Source: CAZRHR01 sp964578885
Lineage (GTDB): Bacteria; Bacteroidota; Bacteroidia; CAIKAF01
Reading direction: 5' to 3'
Assembly: GCA_964578885.1 (NCBI GenBank)
Contig: CAZOEO010000001.1
Location: 228,524 to 292,523 of the forward strand
Length of the DNA: 64,000 bases
The notes beneath the pieces are model-generated. The model ran no database searches. It was not told the DNA's origin and saw only the letters and a list, made by a program, of their open reading frames with translations. A program made the translations under genes and the position numbers. Shown here in pieces: positions 61,672 to 64,000 of this stretch (its first letter is position 1; every line of letters begins with the position of its first letter).

Positions 61672-63120
61672 ATGCAACGAATGTCTATCAAAACACTTTT
61701 AGACGAAACCGCGCCCGGTACACAGGTGAAAGTCGGTGGCTGGGTGCGAACTTTCCGCAGCAGAAGATTCATTGCCCTAAACGATGGTTCTTGTTTGCGA
61801 AATCTCCAAGTGGTTGTAGATTTTAATGCTTTTCCGGAAGCGTTGTTGCAAAAAGTGACCACCGGATCGGCCATTACAGTGGTGGGTCAACTTGTACCCT
61901 CGCAAGGGGCCGGACAAACTGTAGAAGTAGTTTGCGAGCAACTAGAACTTCATGGCACCGCCGAAGCAGATCCATCGGCTTCACACCATTATCCTTTGCA
62001 ACCCAAGGCGCATTCTCTTGAGTTTCTTAGGGAGATTGCTCATTTACGTTTTCGGACCACCACTTTTGGTGCTATTTTTCGCATCCGGCATGCCATGACA
62101 TTTGCCATGCATTCCTTTTTTCACCAAAGGGGATTTTACAATATTCACAGCCCCATTATTACCGGCTCGGATGCTGAAGGTGCGGGTGAAATGTTCCGGG
62201 TGACTACGCTTCCTCTGGAAAATGTACCTAAAACTGAAGAGGGCGCGCCGGATTTTAGCCAGGATTTCTTTGGGAAAGCCACAAACCTTACTGTTTCTGG
62301 TCAGCTCGAAGCTGAATTGGCGGCTCTGGCTCTTGGAAAAGTGTACACCTTTGGTCCCACTTTTCGCGCCGAAAACTCCAATACCACCCGCCACCTGGCT
62401 GAATTTTGGATGATTGAGCCGGAAGTAGCGTTTGCCGATATTCATGATAACATGGATTTGGCTGAAGCGAATCTGAAATTTTTGGTGCAGTATGCCCTCG
62501 ACCATTGTATGGAAGACTTAGAGTGGCTGGATAAGCGCGCCGCCGAAGAAGAGGCCAAAAAACCCAAAGAACAACGGATGGAAATGGGATTGCTAGAACG
62601 CTTGCAATTTGTTTTGGCCCATCCTTTCGAACGCCTCACTTATACGGAAGCCATCGACATTCTCAAAAATTCCAACCACAACAAGAAAAAGAAATTTACT
62701 TACCCCATCGATGGTTGGGGCGCCGATTTGCAAAGCGAGCATGAACGCTATCTCGTAGAAAAGCATTTTAAGAAACCCGTGATTCTTACCGGCTATCCCA
62801 AAGACATCAAAGCCTTTTACATGCGGATGAACGATGACGGACAAACGGTAGCGGCCATGGACATCCTTTTTCCCGGAATTGGCGAAATGGTTGGCGGTTC
62901 GCAACGGGAAGAACGTCTGGATAAACTTCAGCAACGGATGCGCGAAATGAACATTCCGGAAGAAGAACTACATTGGTATTTAGATACCCGCCGTTTTGGA
63001 ACGGTGCCACATGCCGGTTATGGGCTTGGTTTTGAACGCCTTATACTGTTTGTGACAGGAATGACAAACATCCGGGACGTGATACCGTTCCCGCGTTTTC
63101 CTAAAAGTGCAGAGTTCTAA
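61672..63120 (+). CDS. asnS: Asparagine--tRNA ligase
   Basis: A 482-residue class IIb synthetase that charges tRNA-Asn. The N-terminal OB fold binds the anticodon (VKVGGWVRTFRSRRFIALND). Motif 2 is FGPTFRAENSNTTRHLAEFW and motif 3 is GYGLGFERLILFVTGM. The insert EEAKKPKEQRMEMGLLERLQ is a Bacteroidota-type extension. The start MQRMSIKTLL at 61672 resembles other AsnS N termini; an ATG at 61681 is a close alternative. The gene ends directly before the non-coding repeat region at the window edge. Its presence means Asn-tRNA need not be made by transamidation. Confidence 0.95.
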   Translation: MQRMSIKTLLDETAPGTQVKVGGWVRTFRSRRFIALNDGSCLRNLQVVVDFNAFPEALLQKVTTGSAITVVGQLVPSQGAGQTVEVVCEQLELHGTAEADPSASHHYPLQPKAHSLEFLREIAHLRFRTTTFGAIFRIRHAMTFAMHSFFHQRGFYNIHSPIITGSDAEGAGEMFRVTTLPLENVPKTEEGAPDFSQDFFGKATNLTVSGQLEAELAALALGKVYTFGPTFRAENSNTTRHLAEFWMIEPEVAFADIHDNMDLAEANLKFLVQYALDHCMEDLEWLDKRAAEEEAKKPKEQRMEMGLLERLQFVLAHPFERLTYTEAIDILKNSNHNKKKKFTYPIDGWGADLQSEHERYLVEKHFKKPVILTGYPKDIKAFYMRMNDDGQTVAAMDILFPGIGEMVGGSQREERLDKLQQRMREMNIPEEELHWYLDTRRFGTVPHAGYGLGFERLILFVTGMTNIRDVIPFPRFPKSAEF

Positions 63121-63181
63121 TTTGATTTCAGACAGACGAGATTTTGTAAGTTGAGGGTCATCCGTATTCGGGGTTAAAATT

Positions 63182-64000
63182 CGCCCCTCCCTGTGGAAAA
63201 TGTATGACCTATATTGCTCTGCAATGAATCGTTTGTAATCGGTTAAAATCGGAATACCAATTTGAGCGCTTTTCACAAAATCCAGATGGAAAGATTCTTA
63301 TAGTTGGAAATTTGAAACGTGTTCAGGGAGTTTCAGAGGTCGGTTTTCCCGGGGGCCACCACTCCTCCTCCCCAGGCGACAAGCTACGAATTTCCCACCA
63401 CCTGAGTCGGCAATTAATCGTTTATAAACGGATAAAATCGGCTAGGGGAAAAGTTGCCGTCGTTGAAGCCTATTGACGACTTCAAGGATGTCCATTGGTG
63501 AGTTTGATTCTTATATTTTTGTCGAATGAATGAGTGGGAAAAGAAAAGCCATTCTTGAAAACAGTTCATGCCTTCTGAGTGGATTTTTGAATCGATGTTT
63601 TTCTTTTGAGCTTGTAGGAAATTGCTTGAATGCCGGTGTATAAACCCGCCCCTCCCGTGGAAAATGTATGACCTCTGACCGATATTACTCGGCAATGAAT
63701 CGTTTATAAACGGTTAAAATCGGCTCACCAATTTGAGCCCTTTTCTCAAAATCCAACTGGAGAATTTCTTGAAAACGAAAATTTGAAACGTAATCAGTGC
63801 GTTTCAGAGGTCGGTTCTCCCGGGGGCCACCACACCTCCTCCCCAGGCGACAAGCTACGAATTTCCCACCACCTGAGTCGGCAATTAATCGTTTATAAAC
63901 GATTAAAATCGGCTCACTAATTTGAGCTCTTTCACAAAATCCAAATGGAGAATTTCTTGAAAACGAAAATTTGAAACGTAATCAGTGCGTTTCAGAGGTC
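63182..64000. repeat. Non-coding 189-bp repeats with shared flanks, running past the window end
   Basis: Copies of a 189-bp unit start at 63221, 63410, 63692 and 63881 with gcaat(g/t)aatcg. The 63410 copy is truncated after about 40 bp and followed by about 195 bp of unrelated sequence; the 63881 copy runs off the window. A flank with cgcccctccc and gtggaaaatgtatgacct precedes both array starts (about 63182 and 63648), so a 471-bp block is duplicated. Each unit holds the core aatcgtttataaacgg (which contains a 12-bp palindrome) followed by taaaatcgg; complete units then carry tttcagaggtcgg and gggggccacca. No plausible gene is seen from 63121 to 64000. Confidence 0.9.

Noticed and set aside
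63414..63695. A 93-codon minus-strand frame in the final repeat region
   Set aside because: It joins two repeat copies through unrelated sequence and has no family features.
29544..64000. CRISPR array interpretation of the non-coding repeats
   Set aside because: Units are 166-189 bp and contiguous, without short repeats separated by unique spacers, and no cas gene is present.

Overview
The window is a chromosomal stretch from a member of the Bacteroidota. The exact lineage cannot be fixed from the sequence. Three secreted proteins carry the C-terminal type A sorting domain of the type IX secretion system (T9SS). Promoter-like elements match the Bacteroidota -7 consensus TAnnTTTG, and start codons lack clear Shine-Dalgarno sequences. 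Families typical of the phylum are present: DUF5686, the FloA/NfeD pair, NamZ/DUF1343 and LytS/LytTR two-component systems. Coding density is very high, with many gene overlaps of 1 to 44 bp. I saw no tRNA, rRNA, CRISPR array, insertion sequence or phage gene.

Layout. 1-10.7 kb is housekeeping: DUF5686 outer-membrane protein, FloA flotillin, NfeD and ClpS on minus; a saccharopine/alanine dehydrogenase-like enzyme; a LolC/E-like permease; then a plus-strand run of NamZ, Dtd, a MazG-like enzyme, RimK and an AstE/AspA-like deacylase. 10.9-29.4 kb is the accessory highlight: an apparent five-gene, 18.4-kb transcription unit. Two secreted beta-helix-type proteins come first, then a 4551-residue T9SS protein made mostly of 52 tandem copies of a roughly 76-residue 'EYFWDTDPG' unit, then two more beta-helix paralogs and a strong terminator. 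29.5-29.9 kb holds non-coding 166-bp tandem repeats.

30-45 kb carries ileS-dksA-lspA, an NtrC-type regulator without its DNA-binding domain, a polysaccharide deacetylase with an acyltransferase-like partner, an HldE-type kinase, a photolyase, RluD, a T9SS cargo protein, a PASTA protein and a TrkA/KtrA-type protein. 45-63 kb carries RodA, an M16 protease, bacilliredoxin, a sensor kinase/LytTR regulator pair, two subtilases, CysQ-FtsX, a HAD phosphatase, enoyl-CoA hydratase, a BASS transporter, a small secreted protein and AsnS. The last 0.9 kb is non-coding 189-bp repeats distantly related, in inverted orientation, to the 29.5-kb array.

The most unusual element is the giant repeat gene and its flanking paralogs. 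The repeats follow a strict A-B-C order for about 50 units, so the gene seems to have grown by duplicating three-unit blocks. Two longer block duplications of about 460 bp per copy are also recognisable. Function is unknown; a very long surface or secreted filament or adhesin-like protein is the natural inference.
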